The translations under genes and the position numbers were made by a program. This document shows positions 50,848-61,240 of a stretch of 64,000 bases of DNA, piece by piece. The notes under the pieces were generated by a model. That model ran no database searches, had not been told where the DNA came from, and saw only the letters and a list, made by a program, of their open reading frames with translations. The stretch is from Levilactobacillus namurensis DSM 19117 (GTDB taxonomy: Bacteria; Bacillota; Bacilli; Lactobacillales; Lactobacillaceae): positions 23,397 through 87,396 of the forward strand of contig NZ_AZDT01000055.1 of assembly GCF_001434785.1 (NCBI RefSeq), in the 5' to 3' direction. Position 1 is the first letter of the stretch; each line of letters starts with the position of its first letter.

Positions 50848-51990
50848 TCAGTAGCTGTTAAAGACGTGACTACTGAAGGTCTTTTCACTGGCCTTCCGGG
50901 ACAGGAAGCTTTGGATCCCGTCCGTTGAGGAGACCGTAATGTCAATTGGCACTCCCGATGGCAGGTACTTCTGTGCCGCCGTCTGAAGGTACTGCGTGAA
51001 GCTGATGATTTCCGTCTGACTATAGAACTGCGTGGTGATGTTGATGTGCATCCCCTGCAAAGTCTTCCCGTCATACTGGGCTTGAGCGGTGACCCCACTC
51101 AAGTTCGGGAAGAAGTTCTCGACTTGACTCTTAAAGTTGGAGAAGGAACTGGCATCGTTACTGTTAGGACTCGACTGACCGCTCTCCAACGGGAAGACGT
51201 AGTTCTTTTGGGCCAACGCCGTCCACTTGGAAACGCTGGTGGTCCCCGCCTTATTGTTCGAGTAAGCTAAGAAGTTCCCGCCGACCAGGCTGTCGTTGGA
51301 GGCCTGCCGGTAAATGGCGATCACGATTGGCACGTTCTTAAGCGCCGACTTCTGCCGCATCCGCTTCAGGACCGTGTTGGCCGTCTTTTTAGCATAGGCT
51401 TCACCATCCGCCTTGGAGATCTTAGTCTGGTAGGTCGCCCCGTACTGTTCCTTCTTGTAGTAGTCGACCGAGTTGACCGCGATTCCCACGGTGACCCCGG
51501 CTAAGGACAACTTATTGTTCTTCTGGGTCATGTAATCCTGTTCTTCCAACGCCTGGATGTAGATTGGGTTTCGCTTAGTCGCTGACTTCGAGCCGTTATC
51601 CACGGGGTTCAACCCGGTGGCGTTGGTTTTCGACTTCCGGTCCAACCAATCCTGGACCGTGGTCGAACTCAGGTACTGCCCTTCCTGGAAGACGTAGTTC
51701 TTGGTCGAGAAGACCTTCTTAGAAACGTTCAACATCCCGTTCTCGAAGCTCTTCAAATTATAGGTGTTCCCGGAATCCTGGGTGTTGGTCACCCCACGGG
51801 ACTTGCTGACCCGGTAGTGGCCACTTTGAATGACCCCTTCGTAGTCGCTATCCGTACTCTGCCCCGTCAGCTGAGTCCCGGACGTACTGCCCTTAGAACC
51901 CGAAGACATGCTCGAGCTCCCCAGGTCCCCACACCCCGCTAGGAAAAGCGGAATGGCGGCTAATGCAATAACCATTCGTAACCGTTTCAC
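50848..51990 (-). CDS. camS: CamS-family sex pheromone lipoprotein
   Basis: 380 residues. Signal peptide VKRLRMVIALAAIPLFLAGC with lipobox LAGC (Cys20), then a Ser/Gly linker and the CamS domain (SYNLKSFENGMLNVSKKVF-like start, YYKKEQYGATYQTKISKADG, IPIVIAIYRQASNDSLVGGNF). In enterococci the cleaved signal peptide of CamS is a conjugation pheromone; the protein itself is of unknown role. The start is GTG (51988-51990) with AGGAGG about seven bases upstream. The gene follows ligA by 16 bp, as in many lactobacilli. Confidence 0.92.
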   Translation of the reverse strand: MKRLRMVIALAAIPLFLAGCGDLGSSSMSSGSKGSTSGTQLTGQSTDSDYEGVIQSGHYRVSKSRGVTNTQDSGNTYNLKSFENGMLNVSKKVFSTKNYVFQEGQYLSSTTVQDWLDRKSKTNATGLNPVDNGSKSATKRNPIYIQALEEQDYMTQKNNKLSLAGVTVGIAVNSVDYYKKEQYGATYQTKISKADGEAYAKKTANTVLKRMRQKSALKNVPIVIAIYRQASNDSLVGGNFLAYSNNKAGTTSVSKWTALAQKNYVFPLESGQSSPNSNDASSFSNFKSQVENFFPNLSGVTAQAQYDGKTLQGMHINITTQFYSQTEIISFTQYLQTAAQKYLPSGVPIDITVSSTDGIQSFLSRKASEKTFSSHVFNSY

Positions 51991-52006
51991 GATGTTTCCT
52001 CCTAAG

Positions 52007-54061
<2,055 letters not shown>

Positions 54062-54211
54062 TTATCATCTCCAAAACAAAAGCCCCAGTCCCGTGCAAGC
54101 ACAGAATCTGGTGCTCTGTTAGTCCGGTAGTCACCCGCCGAACTTGATTCGTGCTTCATTTATCGGTGGTTTTCTAAGTCATGTCCATCATACAGCACAT
54201 CACCCATTAAA

Positions 54212-54342
54212 CCCGTTCCAGGGCTCTCAAAATGCGCGATTGATTATCGATTTTATCAATTTTTAAATTTAGCGTGGCCGTTAACCGTATCTAAAAACCT
54301 AAGCTAGACTGACCCCAAAAACTTAAAGGCCCTCTGGAACGG
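54212..54342. repeat. long-range inverted repeat of unknown kind
   Basis: CCGTTCCAG-GGC at 54213-54224 pairs with GCCCTCTGGAACGG at 54329-54342, enclosing about 105 bases of AT-rich sequence. It lies directly before element copy E but does not match that element's sequence. No open frame inside. Confidence 0.4.
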
Positions 54343-54372
54343 CTAATAATCATGATGACTAAGCAAATGTAA

Positions 54373-54526
54373 GCCGTGAGGACGGCCAGACAAGGCTCAG
54401 CCGTGAAATTTTCCTTGGTGAGCGTTCCTTAGCTCGCCTAGGAAAAGGCCAGGCTTGAAGACCTGCATTTTGGGCTTCAAGTTGCGCCCACGGCGTTCCA
54501 GCCTTGTCTGGCCGTCCGGTAAGGCG
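54373..54526 (+). repeat. structured intergenic element, copy E
   Basis: Outer stem 54380-54397 / 54500-54517, perfect 18 bp (GGACGGCCAGACAAGGCT). Inner hairpin 1 at 54409-54446 (TTTTCCTTGGTGAGC / GCTCGCCTAGGAAAA). Inner hairpin 2 at 54454-54481 (CTTGAAG / CTTCAAG). Starts 13 bases beyond the pcrA stop. Confidence 0.9.
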
Positions 54527-54539
54527 ACTGCCCCAACAC

Positions 54540-56795
54540 CTAATCGTCCACCCGCTTGATTGGAGCGAAGGCGGCTAACAGCCGCTTAACGCCCTGCTCT
54601 GGGAAGGCGATGTCCAGTTCGGCGTCTTCACCGGTCCCGTTGACCTTGACCACGGTCCCGATGCCCCACTTCTTGTGACTAGCCTTGTCACCCACGGACC
54701 AGGCCACCTTACCGGCACCGGTCCCGGTGTCGGTTGTGATCCGACCGGTCTTACCATGGTACGGCTTGGCGACCGCGCTGGCCGTCCGCCGGGCAAAGGG
54801 CACGTCACGCCGTTGTGGTTGTAAGCCACTCTGACTTTCGCTGTAGTCCTTGTGGATCAGCTCCGGTGCAATCTCGGTCACGAACCGTGACTCCGGATTG
54901 TTCTGCCGGCGTCCGTACAGCATCCGAGAGTAGGCGTTGGTCAGGTAGAGCTTGGATTGGGCCCGCGTGATCCCCACGTAAGCCAACCGGCGCTCTTCTT
55001 CTAACTGGTCCTCTTCCAGCATGGCCCGAGATAGCGGGAAGATGCCCTCTTCCAAGCCCATCAGGAAGATGACTGGGAATTCCAGCCCCTTGGCCGCGTG
55101 TAAGGTCATCAGCGTGACCTCGGCTGGGTCTTCATCCACGTCGTCTTGGGCGGAGACCAAGGCCAAGTCGGCCAAGAATTCGACCAACCGGTTGTCGGTC
55201 TCGTCGTGGTCTTCCTGGTCCCAGTCGGTATCGAACTTTTGGGTCACGGACAGGAATTCTTCGATGTTTTCGATTCGCGTCTCGGCTTCCAGCGACTTGG
55301 AGTTCTTCAGCGTCTGGAGGTAGCCCGTCCGGTCCAAAATGTCGTTGGTGATGTCGGAGACGTTATTCTTCGGGGCCGCGTCCTGAATGGCCTTGATAGT
55401 CATCCCAAACTTCTCCATGGCGTTACGGCTCCGCGAACTGATGCCGTTGGCCAGCGCCACGTTTTGAGTCGCCTCCAGCTCGCTCCAGTCGTTCATGTCG
55501 GCGAAGTCCCGCAGCTTTTCGAGACTAGTGTTCCCGATGCCCCGCTTAGGCTCGTTGATGATCCGTTCCAGACTCATCGAGTCCGCCGGGTTGGCGATCA
55601 GCGTCAGGTAGGCCAAAACGTCACGGATTTCCTTCCGGTCGTAGAACTTGTGGCCCCCAACCATGGTGTAAGGAATGTTGGCCTTGACCAGGGTTTCTTC
55701 AATCACCCGGGATTGGGCGTTGGTCCGGTACAACACGGCAAAGTCACCGTACCCGCGGTGGTTCTTCTCGATTTCTTCTTGAATTTTAGCCACCACATAG
55801 TGGGCCTCGTCGTTTTCGTTTTGCCCGCGGTAGTAGGCGATTTTTTCACCTTCGGGGTTCTCCGTCCACAGGTCCTTCTTCTTCCGGTTGACGTTCTGCT
55901 GGATCACATCGTTGGCCGCTTGCAAGATGGTCTTAGTCGAGCGGTAGTTCTGCTCCAATAAGGTGGTGTGGGCGTCTGGATAGTCCTTCTCGAAGTTCAG
56001 GATGTTCTCCATGTTGGCGCCCCGCCAACCGTAGATACTCTGGTCCCCATCCCCGACCACGCACAGGTTGTTGTGCTTCTTGGCTAGCATGTTGACCAGC
56101 ATGTATTGCGCATCGTTAGTATCTTGGTATTCGTCCACGTGGATGTACTGGAACTTGTCCTGGTAGTACCCCAGCACGCTAGACTCCTGCTTGAACAGCT
56201 TGATAGTCAGCATGATCAGGTCATCGAAGTCCATGGCTTGGTTGGCCTGGAGGGCCCGTTGGTAACTGTCATAGACGCTGGCGACCGTGGTCTCAAACGG
56301 TGTGGCCGCGTTCTCGGCCATCATAGCTGGCGTCTGTAGCGCGTTCTTGGCATTCGAAATGGCCCCCAGAACCGAACGGGGGTCGAACTTCTTAACGTCT
56401 AAGTTCTGGTCGCGCAAGACCCGCTTGATCAATGTCCGCTGCTCCCCGGTATCCGCAATCGTAAACGCCCGGTTGTAGCCTAACTTGTCCGCATCCCGGC
56501 GTAAGATCCGCACGCACAGGGCGTGGAACGTTGAGACCCAGACGTCGTTGCCGTCGGGGCCCAAGAGCTTAGCGACCCGTTCGCGCATTTCCTTAGCGGC
56601 CTTGTTGGTAAAGGTGATCGCCAAGATGTGCCACGGCAATACGTGGTTATGCTCGATCAAGTAGGCGACCCGGTGGGTTAAGACCCGCGTCTTACCACTC
56701 CCGGCACCCGCTAAGACCAGTAAGGGACCCTCCGTTTGAAGGACGGCCTCCGTCTGCTTGTCATTCATGCCTGTTAATAATTCTTCTCCTGCCAC
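54540..56795 (-). CDS. pcrA: ATP-dependent DNA helicase PcrA (UvrD/Rep family)
   Basis: 3'-5' helicase for repair and plasmid replication. 751 residues. Walker A LAGAGSGKTRVLTHR, motif II HVDEYQDTNDAQY, GDGDQSIYGWRGA, EQNYRSTKTIL, MTLHAAKGLEFPVIF and RRLAYVGITRAQ; the C-terminal SH3-like RNA-polymerase-binding tail ends VNGTGEDAELDIAFPEQGVKRL. The start is GTG 56795, because the transcription start (from TATAAT at 56831) falls within a few bases of the longer frame's ATG (56819), which therefore has no room for a ribosome binding site. Confidence 0.96.
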   Translation of the reverse strand: MAGEELLTGMNDKQTEAVLQTEGPLLVLAGAGSGKTRVLTHRVAYLIEHNHVLPWHILAITFTNKAAKEMRERVAKLLGPDGNDVWVSTFHALCVRILRRDADKLGYNRAFTIADTGEQRTLIKRVLRDQNLDVKKFDPRSVLGAISNAKNALQTPAMMAENAATPFETTVASVYDSYQRALQANQAMDFDDLIMLTIKLFKQESSVLGYYQDKFQYIHVDEYQDTNDAQYMLVNMLAKKHNNLCVVGDGDQSIYGWRGANMENILNFEKDYPDAHTTLLEQNYRSTKTILQAANDVIQQNVNRKKKDLWTENPEGEKIAYYRGQNENDEAHYVVAKIQEEIEKNHRGYGDFAVLYRTNAQSRVIEETLVKANIPYTMVGGHKFYDRKEIRDVLAYLTLIANPADSMSLERIINEPKRGIGNTSLEKLRDFADMNDWSELEATQNVALANGISSRSRNAMEKFGMTIKAIQDAAPKNNVSDITNDILDRTGYLQTLKNSKSLEAETRIENIEEFLSVTQKFDTDWDQEDHDETDNRLVEFLADLALVSAQDDVDEDPAEVTLMTLHAAKGLEFPVIFLMGLEEGIFPLSRAMLEEDQLEEERRLAYVGITRAQSKLYLTNAYSRMLYGRRQNNPESRFVTEIAPELIHKDYSESQSGLQPQRRDVPFARRTASAVAKPYHGKTGRITTDTGTGAGKVAWSVGDKASHKKWGIGTVVKVNGTGEDAELDIAFPEQGVKRLLAAFAPIKRVDD

Positions 56796-56830
56796 CCTGA
56801 ACACAATCCTCTCTGTCATTAGTCCTGTCT

Positions 56831-56839
56831 ATTATAGCA
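56831..56839 (-). promoter_or_regulatory. extended -10 promoter of pcrA-ligA-camS
   Basis: Minus-strand TGCTATAAT; TATAAT at 56831-56836. Predicted transcript start about 56824, giving a leader of about 29 bases to the GTG. Confidence 0.65.
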
Positions 56840-56891
56840 AAGAAACATACGTTCTGCTGACAAGTAAAATCAAATAGATTAAATTCACAAC

Positions 56892-56944
56892 AAAAATAGA
56901 ATCACCACTACCATATTCTGCATTGGGGTGGTAATTCTATTCGT
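56892..56944 (-). terminator. terminator of the toxin-antitoxin-chaperone operon
   Basis: Minus-strand AATAGAATTACCAC pairs with GTGGTGATTCTATT, followed by TTTTG. It separates the insert from the pcrA promoter. Confidence 0.88.
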
Positions 56945-56967
56945 AAAATTGATTTAAGTGTTTACTC

Positions 56968-57387
56968 TTAAGGTTTATGGCTTTTCCTAAATTCATCAGC
57001 AAAATTCAAACTCGGTAAAACCGTAACTTTAGGGTCATCTAAGGCCGTAATCATCGAAACAATTGTTCTCAGATAAGGATACAACATTGCTGCACCATTC
57101 GTTGCTAAAAACTTTTTAGCATCGTCCTGTGTTAAATCTTCCCTTAGCGTGAAGGATCCATCTAGTTCAAGCATGCACTGCCGGTAACCTGACACTTTGC
57201 TTCCAAATTGAGCATTAAGTTTAACCGTACCTATATGGTTTTCAGTGTCCATAGCACCTTTAATTTCAATGTTCGTATCGTTAGAGCTACCATACTTTTT
57301 CTGATAGTCATCAGCACTAATTGTATCGTAATGCAACTTATTAATCCGATAACCTTCAAAATTAATCACAGGTCCACTTATACTCAT
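56968..57387 (-). CDS. SecB-like chaperone of a toxin-antitoxin-chaperone system
   Basis: 139 residues. The SecB-type fold is suggested by INFEGYRINKLHYDTI (N-terminal strand), LDGSFTLREDLTQDDAKKFLATNGAAMLYPYLRTIVSMIT (helix alpha-1 region; L/F-x-x-NG-x-A-x-L-Y/F-P-Y-x-R is the SecB hallmark) and a PSLNFAD C-terminal block. Firmicutes do not use SecB for export, so a solitary SecB-like gene here fits a TA-dedicated chaperone that folds the antitoxin. AAGGAG overlaps the end of the antitoxin-like gene 12 bp upstream. Third gene in the order toxin-antitoxin-chaperone. Confidence 0.72.
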   Translation of the reverse strand: MSISGPVINFEGYRINKLHYDTISADDYQKKYGSSNDTNIEIKGAMDTENHIGTVKLNAQFGSKVSGYRQCMLELDGSFTLREDLTQDDAKKFLATNGAAMLYPYLRTIVSMITALDDPKVTVLPSLNFADEFRKSHKP

Positions 57388-57399
57388 TTTATGAACTCC

Positions 57400-57666
57400 T
57401 TAAGCCGCGAATAAATAAGATTGTTGCTCATCATTATCGCCGTCTTCAACAGACACCACAAAATTGCTTATTGATTTTTGATGTACAGCCTTTAACCCTC
57501 TATTGGAAGAAACCGCCGGAGCACTAAATTGTTTCTCAGATGTCACTTCTACCCCGCCGATTGTTTCAACACCTAACAGAGCTAGTAACTCCTTAACATC
57601 AATATTCTGTGAAAAGTCATGAATATCTGCTAGAACTTCTTCACGCGTTTTAAAGTACTTAGCCAT
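57400..57666 (-). CDS. antitoxin-like small protein (CmdA-like position)
   Basis: 88 residues. MAKYFKTREEVLADIHDFSQNIDVKELLALLGVET gives a helical N-terminal half that could bind a toxin. The C-terminal half, with FSAPAVSSNRGLKAVH and acidic VSVEDGDNDEQQSYLFAA, looks disordered and ends in hydrophobic residues, as expected of a chaperone-addiction tail. No domain recognised. GGAG overlaps the stop of the toxin gene eight bases before the ATG. Role inferred from position. Confidence 0.55.
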   Translation of the reverse strand: MAKYFKTREEVLADIHDFSQNIDVKELLALLGVETIGGVEVTSEKQFSAPAVSSNRGLKAVHQKSISNFVVSVEDGDNDEQQSYLFAA

Positions 57667-57672
57667 GTTTAG

Positions 57673-58221
57673 TCACTCCACTTCAATAGTTTTAATGGTC
57701 TCATCATTTCGCAAACAATACTCAACGCCATTAGGAATATACGTTTTAATATTTTTATAGATTGCCGTTGTCGTCGCACAACAAACATCGTTAATTAAAG
57801 CATCTCCATGTCTTTTCAATTCGCGAATATAATATTCAATCAGCGCACCATCTAATTCATGTTGCGTAAACTTATTTTGATAATTTCTACGGATATAGTC
57901 AAGCGTTTTGTGTATTTCTTGTTCTTGTAAAAACGCCCTGAATAACATCATATCCTCTAAGTTATCGACAAAGTTCAGTTCATAGTCCGGGTCAAGTTCT
58001 AAAGTAATTTTCAAAATACCTGGTACATCATCTTTTTTATAAAACTTCTGAGCTAACATGCGATCATTTAAAAATCCATACACACCAAAACCCAGACTAC
58101 CTGGATGCTTACCTGATTGACTATAAAAGTACTGCCAATTTACTCGAGGGAAGATAAAACCATTAGCCATAATCTTCTTACAATTCTCTGGACTCGTTGC
58201 ATGGTAAATTTCTTTTATCAA
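57673..58221 (-). CDS. ADP-ribosyltransferase-like toxin (CmdT-like)
   Basis: About 182 residues. IYHATSPENCKKIMANGF is the first ART block, with the His of an H-Y-E triad (His11 counting from the GTG at 58233). PGSLGFGVYGFLNDRMLAQKFY is the second (Tyr52). NGVEYCLRNDETIKTIEVE at the C-terminus fits the final strand with Glu171. This is the PARP/diphtheria-toxin-like pattern, used in CmdT to ADP-ribosylate mRNA. The start is uncertain: TTG 58221 has GAGGTG about ten bases upstream; GTG 58233 lies in that site. Base composition is clearly AT-richer than its neighbours. Confidence 0.65.
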   Translation of the reverse strand: MIKEIYHATSPENCKKIMANGFIFPRVNWQYFYSQSGKHPGSLGFGVYGFLNDRMLAQKFYKKDDVPGILKITLELDPDYELNFVDNLEDMMLFRAFLQEQEIHKTLDYIRRNYQNKFTQHELDGALIEYYIRELKRHGDALINDVCCATTTAIYKNIKTYIPNGVEYCLRNDETIKTIEVE

Positions 58222-58263
58222 GTATCGCCACACCTCATAAATATCCGTTAACCAGTTCCTAAT

Positions 58264-59430
58264 TTAATCCGTCTCCTGGTCAGACTTATCCGGTAAGGCC
58301 GGACCGTCCGTCCAGATACCGGTGTCGTCCAGTTGGTCCAAGATGGTCTTCACGGATTGGCCCTGAATGGCCACGTGCCCGACCACCGTGTCATCATCGG
58401 CGTGTCGCAAGTGGTAGAAGTTGAAGTGCCAGTTAGGCTTAATCTGCCACTGGGTCCGCATGGCCGGTAACTGCGCCTTGGTGAAGGTGATGGTCACGGC
58501 CGGCGTCAAAATGGCGGGAACCGCTAACGGCAAGCCACAGATGGCCCGCAGGTGTTCCTCGAATTCGTCGACGGACGCCGCGTCCGCGAACACGTAGCCG
58601 TTTTCGCTAGGTGCCGGAACAATCTTCTTAACGTAAATCGACCCGTTCTTGGTCAGGTAAAAGCCGACCTCGAAGGCCCCCACGTAATTGACGTGTTGGC
58701 CCACTTCGGAGGCAATCCGCCGTAACTCACTGGCCACGGCCGGGTCCACGTTGGCCGGAACCCAGGTCTTGAACGGCTGGTCGTCAGCCGACTCGCCTTC
58801 CGTGACAGGGAACAACTGCTGGTTACCCTCCTGGTCCCGTGCGACCACGATCGAATACTCCCGGTCATAGGTAATCTGGGATTCCAGGATGTAGGTCCCC
58901 CAGTCGAGCAGCCCCGCCGCCTTAGCAATGTCCGTTTGCGTGCGGATCACTAACTCGCGACCCTTGGACCATTCCTTTTGGATGGGCTTCAGGACACAGG
59001 GATAGCCGATCGAGTTGACGGATTGGTAAACGTCGTCTAAGTCGATAATCGTGGCGTAAGGGGCAATGTTGACGTTGAGCTGTTCGAAGAACGCCCGCTC
59101 AAGTAAGCGGTCCTGCATCATTTCCAACAGGTCGCTGCCCTGCGGAATCTTGGTGTATTGCGCCAAGAACTTCACGACGTCGGTGCTGACGTGGGCGGAA
59201 TCGTAGACCACCGCGGCACAACTCTCCGCAAAGTGCTGTAGTTTTGCCTTGTCGCGTCCGTCGCCGACCGCTTTAAAGTCGGCCAGTTGTAACGCCTCGC
59301 TGGTTTCATCGGAGCCGTACGCCCCGACTTTTAACCCCATCTTCCGGGCAGTCGTGACCAGCATCGCGGCGTTCGCGCTGCTGCCGATGACCCCAATCGT
59401 ATCGCCTGGATATAAGACCGTATTCGCCAA
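58264..59430 (-). CDS. PurK-like ATP-grasp enzyme
   Basis: 388 residues. N-terminal pre-ATP-grasp Rossmann domain (IGVIGSSANAAMLVTTARKMGLKVGAY), ATP-grasp core (YPCVLKPIQKEWSKGRELV, ESQITYDREYSIVVARD, VNYVGAFEVGFYLTKNGSIYVKKIVPAPSENG) and a small C-terminal domain. Similar to N5-carboxyaminoimidazole ribonucleotide synthase of purine synthesis, but it stands apart from any pur operon and the family motif around NE-x-APR-HNSGH is replaced by VKKIVPAPSENG, so its substrate may differ. Start TTG, AGGGAAG upstream. Promoter at 59498. Confidence 0.78.
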   Translation of the reverse strand: MANTVLYPGDTIGVIGSSANAAMLVTTARKMGLKVGAYGSDETSEALQLADFKAVGDGRDKAKLQHFAESCAAVVYDSAHVSTDVVKFLAQYTKIPQGSDLLEMMQDRLLERAFFEQLNVNIAPYATIIDLDDVYQSVNSIGYPCVLKPIQKEWSKGRELVIRTQTDIAKAAGLLDWGTYILESQITYDREYSIVVARDQEGNQQLFPVTEGESADDQPFKTWVPANVDPAVASELRRIASEVGQHVNYVGAFEVGFYLTKNGSIYVKKIVPAPSENGYVFADAASVDEFEEHLRAICGLPLAVPAILTPAVTITFTKAQLPAMRTQWQIKPNWHFNFYHLRHADDDTVVGHVAIQGQSVKTILDQLDDTGIWTDGPALPDKSDQETD

Positions 59431-59497
59431 TAGTCTTCCCTACTTTCCACTTATCAGATTTTATACATGATTAAATCAAGCATACGCTTCACCATTT

Positions 59498-59526
59498 ATT
59501 CTAAGGTTTGACCGCCGAATACACAA
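59498..59526 (-). promoter_or_regulatory. promoter of the PurK-like gene
   Basis: Minus-strand TTGTGT (59521-59526), 17 bases, TAGAAT (59498-59503). The same -35/-10 pair precedes xpt. Confidence 0.55.
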
Positions 59527-59546
59527 GCAACATGCCACACTTCCCC

Positions 59547-60122
59547 TTAGTCCTGGGCAAAAGTCACCGTGCCGTTCTCGAAGGCCGCGATGCTGGCTAA
59601 GGCGACCAGCGGAATCCCGGCGTCTGTGACCAGTTGATGGCCTTTCTGGAAACGCTTCTCGATAACCACACCGACACCGGCGACCTTAATGTTCGCGGAT
59701 TCGGCGATGTCGAGCAACCCTTGGACCGCCTGGCCGTTGGCTAAGAAGTCGTCAATGATCAAGACCTTGTCGTCGGGGTCTAGGAACCGCCGGTCGATCG
59801 AAATGTCGTTGTTGACCTGCTTGGTGTACGAGTAGACCTTGGCGGTGTAGAGGTGGTCGGTCAGCGTCAGGCTCTTGTGCTTCCGCGCGAAAATCATCGG
59901 GACGCCCAAATGTAAGGCAGCCATGACGGCGGGTGCGATACCGGAGGACTCCACCGTGAGGACCTTGGTGATGCCCGCATCGGCGAATTGCCGCGCGAAC
60001 TCCGCGCCTAATTGGTCCATCAGCTGCGGATCAACTTGGTGGTTCAAGAAGTTGTCCACTTTTAAGACGTTTCCGGGTAAAATCGTGCCGTCTTGCCGAA
60101 TGCGGTCCTCTAAAATTTTCAT
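59547..60122 (-). CDS. xpt: xanthine phosphoribosyltransferase
   Basis: Salvages xanthine with PRPP to XMP. 191 residues, normal length. [30 protein letters not shown] at the start, the PRPP loop [19 protein letters not shown], and [30 protein letters not shown] lies about 13 bases before the ATG. Upstream I see no purine-riboswitch fold, which many xpt genes have; the promoter TTGTGT-18-TAGAAT leads directly to it. Confidence 0.95.
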   Translation of the reverse strand: MKILEDRIRQDGTILPGNVLKVDNFLNHQVDPQLMDQLGAEFARQFADAGITKVLTVESSGIAPAVMAALHLGVPMIFARKHKSLTLTDHLYTAKVYSYTKQVNNDISIDRRFLDPDDKVLIIDDFLANGQAVQGLLDIAESANIKVAGVGVVIEKRFQKGHQLVTDAGIPLVALASIAAFENGTVTFAQD

Positions 60123-60166
60123 CTGTATATAACCTCCATAATATGCCGTTTCCTAAGTTATCCTTT

Positions 60167-60196
60167 ATTCTACCCGACTTGGGTTCCAAAACACAA
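60167..60196 (-). promoter_or_regulatory. xpt promoter
   Basis: Minus-strand TTGTGT (60191-60196), 18 bases, TAGAAT (60167-60172). Confidence 0.55.
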
Positions 60197-60223
60197 CGCC
60201 CGCACCGGAAAATTTAGGAAGCG

Positions 60224-61135
60224 TTAAGCTAGAAGTACCCCCAGCGCCTCCGCGAGCGTGGTGGTCAGCGCCAGGATTCCTAGATTGCGGACCGCCAGAA
60301 TAAACGTTTCTTTTTTGACTTGGACCCGGAATAGGCCGCGGACGTTACGCACCACGGGAAAGACGCTGACTAATGCCAACAGGGTCCACACCGGCAGGTC
60401 GCCTAGGACTACACTGGCAATCAGGGCCAGGTAGCCTAAGACGTAGAAGCTCGCAAACAGCCATAACGCGCGCTGGACGCCCAGATAGTAGACGATGGTC
60501 TTCCGGTTCAGGTCCAGGTCTTCCTGGGCGTCACAGATGTTGTTGGCCAGCAATAACGCGGCGATGGCCGCCATCGCGATCCCCGAAGCCAATAGGACCC
60601 GTAGCCACAGCGTCAGGGTCAACGCGCTGGTCTGGTAGAGGTTCAGGTAGACCGTGATGGCCATGATCATGAACCCCATGGTGAAGCCGGCGAAGAACTC
60701 CCCGGTCGGCGTGCCGGACAGCGGTTGCGGGCCGCCCGCGTAGAGGTACCCTACCAGAAAGCAAAAGATGCCCATAACCAGTAACGGCCACCCGGTCAGC
60801 CAGACCAGGTATAACCCGATCAGACCGGCGACTCCGGCGAAACTGGCCATCAACGCGAAGATGCCCCGCACGCTGAGGTGGTGGACGCCAATCACGTTGG
60901 TGTGGCGTTTCCACTCGGCCGCTTGCGTGTCGTCGGCACGGGTGTAGTCCTGGTAGTTGTCGTTGATGTCAACGGCCATGTTAAAGAGCAACATGGCGAT
61001 GAAGAACAGCCCGTCCACGCCCCAGTTGAGGTGCTGGAAGTTATGGGCCACGAAGAGCAGCCCCAATAAGAACGGCCAAACGGACGCAATTTTGGCCTTG
61101 ATTTCTACTAATTCTAAGAACACGTTCAGTGTCAC
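60224..61135 (-). CDS. menA: UbiA-family prenyltransferase, MenA type (DHNA polyprenyltransferase)
   Basis: Joins the polyprenyl chain to the naphthoquinone ring in the membrane. 303 residues, about eight helices. First Asp motif NMAVDINDNYQDYTRADD, second DAQEDLDLNRKT. The start is GTG 61133-61135: AGGGGG lies nine bases upstream, whereas the open frame runs 43 codons farther without a better site. Divergent from the polyprenyl synthase, its partner in the menaquinone branch. Confidence 0.9.
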   Translation of the reverse strand: MTLNVFLELVEIKAKIASVWPFLLGLLFVAHNFQHLNWGVDGLFFIAMLLFNMAVDINDNYQDYTRADDTQAAEWKRHTNVIGVHHLSVRGIFALMASFAGVAGLIGLYLVWLTGWPLLVMGIFCFLVGYLYAGGPQPLSGTPTGEFFAGFTMGFMIMAITVYLNLYQTSALTLTLWLRVLLASGIAMAAIAALLLANNICDAQEDLDLNRKTIVYYLGVQRALWLFASFYVLGYLALIASVVLGDLPVWTLLALVSVFPVVRNVRGLFRVQVKKETFILAVRNLGILALTTTLAEALGVLLA

Positions 61136-61184
61136 TGATGCCATCCCCCTAATGCGCGATATGTAAGTTTTGACTAGCTTTGTT

Positions 61185-61213
61185 TGACAACGTTTTCGGT
61201 TGTCGGTAAGATT
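61185..61213 (+). promoter_or_regulatory. promoter of the polyprenyl synthase, in the divergent region
   Basis: Consensus TTGACA (61185-61190), 17 bases, TAAGAT (61208-61213). The inverted repeat GACAAC-7-GTTGTC (61187-61205) overlaps it and could be an operator. A minus-strand TTGTCA in the same place may drive menA. Confidence 0.7.
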
Positions 61214-61240
61214 AATTTTGACTAACGAATGAGGTGCAGT

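Noticed and set aside
60123-60223. Purine riboswitch before xpt
   Set aside because: No match to the conserved P1-P2-P3 core; the short leader (about 40 bases after the promoter) is too small.
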